A program made the translations under genes and the position numbers. A DNA stretch of 23,881 nucleotides from RGIG4103 sp045644605 (lineage in GTDB: Bacteria > Bacillota > Clostridia > RUG12999). Every line of letters starts with the position of its first letter. Positions within the stretch are counted from its first letter, which is position 1. Location of the stretch: contig JAZRHB010000009.1 of NCBI GenBank assembly GCA_045644605.1, forward strand, positions 1 to 23,881. Direction: 5' to 3'. Below are positions 22,708 through 23,881 of the stretch, piece by piece. The notes beneath the pieces were generated by a model. It had not been told where the DNA came from, made no database searches, and was given only the letters and a program-made list of their open reading frames with translations.

Positions 22708-22734
22708 AAAAAAAAAGCCCTTTTCAGGGCTTTT
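22708..22734 (-). terminator. Terminator of the peptidoglycan-binding protein gene
   Basis: AAAAGCCC (22713-22720) pairs with GGGCTTTT (22727-22734) around TTTTCA. On the minus strand nine T follow. The stop codon at 22733-22735 touches the stem. Confidence 0.88.
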
Positions 22735-23881
22735 ATGTTAGACTTGGGTTTGTTATATTAAGATTATACACTCTTTGCAAATCATCCCAGAACATGCGGT
22801 TGATTTCCGGAGTGGGTCTAAGACCCGAAATCCTTTTAAATTCAATAATTCCCGCCGATGTTTTTTCATCGTTTGTTCCGTTGATATCAACGTCTGGAAT
22901 ATTGGCAAATATATCAGACAGAGATTTAAGCATACTCTGAATAATATAAACAATTTCCGCACTTTCGCCTGTCGCAATAGTGTGGTTATCAGCAGGATAC
23001 AAATTAGCCGGAAACATCTCGCCGTTTTCTCTGTCAATACGCAGTTTCACTTCGACAATCTTTCTCCATGTTTCAAGGTCAACCTCGCCTGTTTTTTCAA
23101 GCCCAAACTCTATTTGAAACTGTTCAACTGCAGTTTGTGTAGTTTCATCAAAAATTCCGTCAGGAATTAGTGTTGGAATGTTTTCGTATGCAGCAGAAAT
23201 TGTTCTCAAATGCGATTGAAGAGCATTTATTGGTCTTCCGACATTCTCACTGCCGCTTTCTCCGCCGAACATTGTAGCGTCGCTGTCACCCAATTTAAGC
23301 GTTGAAACAAACTGTGTATCACGAACAGTTGTTGCAAGCGCAATTTCCTGCGCACGTTTACCTATATCATTCCACGTGTATTCATTAACTCTGCCGGTTA
23401 CCGGAATTCCAAACCGTTCCTGATACTGAATTACAGAACGCCGTGTTTGTTTCCCGTACGACCCCGTTTCAGCAACAGGAGTTATGTTGGTATAAACCGT
23501 AGATATTCTGTTCAGGTTCTCCTGTAATATCCTTACATCTTCAGAAACACTGCCCATTTTCAGTTCAGTACCGCCAAAAGGTGCAATGCTTATCGGGAAC
23601 AGTTCTTCCCTTGAAAGCACAAGGTTGACAATACCACGATATTGAGAATAAATAGACTGCCACGTTTCTTCATTTACAACACCTGTAACATCAAGGTTGT
23701 TATTCTCCTGATATTTCATCACGGCAACTCTTGTTGCTACATCAAAGGTTCCTGTAACTTTTATCGGTTCGAAATAATTAACAAACTCAAAAATAACCGA
23801 AATAAAATACTGCAATACTTCCACTTTGTCACTACTGTCACCCAAAGATAGCTCTTCCGTATTATCATAGTTAATTACGGG
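22733..23881 (-). CDS. Multi-domain peptidoglycan-binding protein, C-terminal part (runs off right edge)
   Basis: The frame is open to the window edge, so the true start lies beyond 23881. A TTG at 23845 falls inside the first visible module and is not a credible start. The 382 visible residues form four modules of 80-105 residues, each like a PG_binding_1 domain. They run LGDSSDKVEVLQYFISVI to VNEETWQSIY, GSVSEDVRILQENLNRIS to VNEYTWNDIG, LGDSDATMFGGESGSEN to VDLETWRKIV, and GESAEIVYIIQSMLKSLS to EINRMFWDDL. The shared core is DG-F-(x)-T-x-x-A-V-x-x-FQ then TGxVxxxTW. The third module carries an extra insertion after LGDSDA and the fourth is the most divergent. Such proteins bind the cell wall, often with a hydrolase or spore-related domain in the missing part. 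smc lies downstream with its own promoter. Confidence 0.86.
   Translation of the reverse strand, partial: PVINYDNTEELSLGDSSDKVEVLQYFISVIFEFVNYFEPIKVTGTFDVATRVAVMKYQENNNLDVTGVVNEETWQSIYSQYRGIVNLVLSREELFPISIAPFGGTELKMGSVSEDVRILQENLNRISTVYTNITPVAETGSYGKQTRRSVIQYQERFGIPVTGRVNEYTWNDIGKRAQEIALATTVRDTQFVSTLKLGDSDATMFGGESGSENVGRPINALQSHLRTISAAYENIPTLIPDGIFDETTQTAVEQFQIEFGLEKTGEVDLETWRKIVEVKLRIDRENGEMFPANLYPADNHTIATGESAEIVYIIQSMLKSLSDIFANIPDVDINGTNDEKTSAGIIEFKRISGLRPTPEINRMFWDDLQRVYNLNITNPSLT

Noticed and set aside
23843..23845. TTG 23845 as start of the peptidoglycan-binding protein
   Set aside because: The frame remains open upstream to the window edge, and the codon lies in the repeated LGDS motif of a binding module, so the gene is simply truncated by the window.

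Overview
The window looks like a chromosomal segment of a low-GC, spore-forming Clostridia-type Firmicute. The support is the sporulation genes (spmA, spmB, a ytxC-like gene), a single-chain glycyl-tRNA synthetase, the nadK-argR-recN order, strong sigma-A-type promoters with 17-nt spacers, and many TTG starts behind good ribosome binding sites. I see no phage, transposase, CRISPR array or toxin/defence cluster. Nearly all the DNA is ordinary core genome. The species cannot be named from this sequence.

Layout, left to right. Positions 1-1029 (minus) hold a small membrane-anchored protein of unknown function and the N-terminal part of an EamA/DMT permease that runs off the left edge. Positions 1123-2219 (plus) are spmA-spmB, which converge with and overlap glyQS (2209-3600, minus). 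Upstream of glyQS lies a long minus-strand operon read from 8882 down to 3686: a 31-residue membrane microprotein (DUF4044-like), nadK, argR, recN and a secreted phosphodiester glycosidase. Its promoter faces that of a plus-strand pair, a DUF6873-like protein and a YtxC-like protein (9024-10548).

Positions 10549-10955 are non-coding but full of structure: the ytxC terminator, an array of short dissimilar hairpins separated by a conserved AATTTAGCT-type spacer, a bidirectional terminator, and tRNA-Arg(ACG) on the minus strand. This array is the main unexplained structure in the window.

Positions 10956-12905 (minus) encode a secreted YcdB/YcdC-like protein with a C-terminal stalk domain. It diverges from lon (13092-15494, plus) across a region that contains a long-armed inverted repeat. 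Then come truA and a MATE transporter (minus, ATGA-coupled), divergent from rlmB and a YcxB-like membrane protein (plus). Next is smc (minus), whose stop codon interlocks with that of the YcxB-like gene. A partial protein with four peptidoglycan-binding modules runs off the right edge.

Functional themes are translation and RNA modification (glyQS, tRNA-Arg, truA, rlmB), chromosome maintenance (recN, smc), proteolysis (lon), NADP and arginine control (nadK, argR), spore formation, and the cell envelope. Promoter, terminator and start-site calls were made by eye, and family assignments come from recognised motifs. No database search was run.
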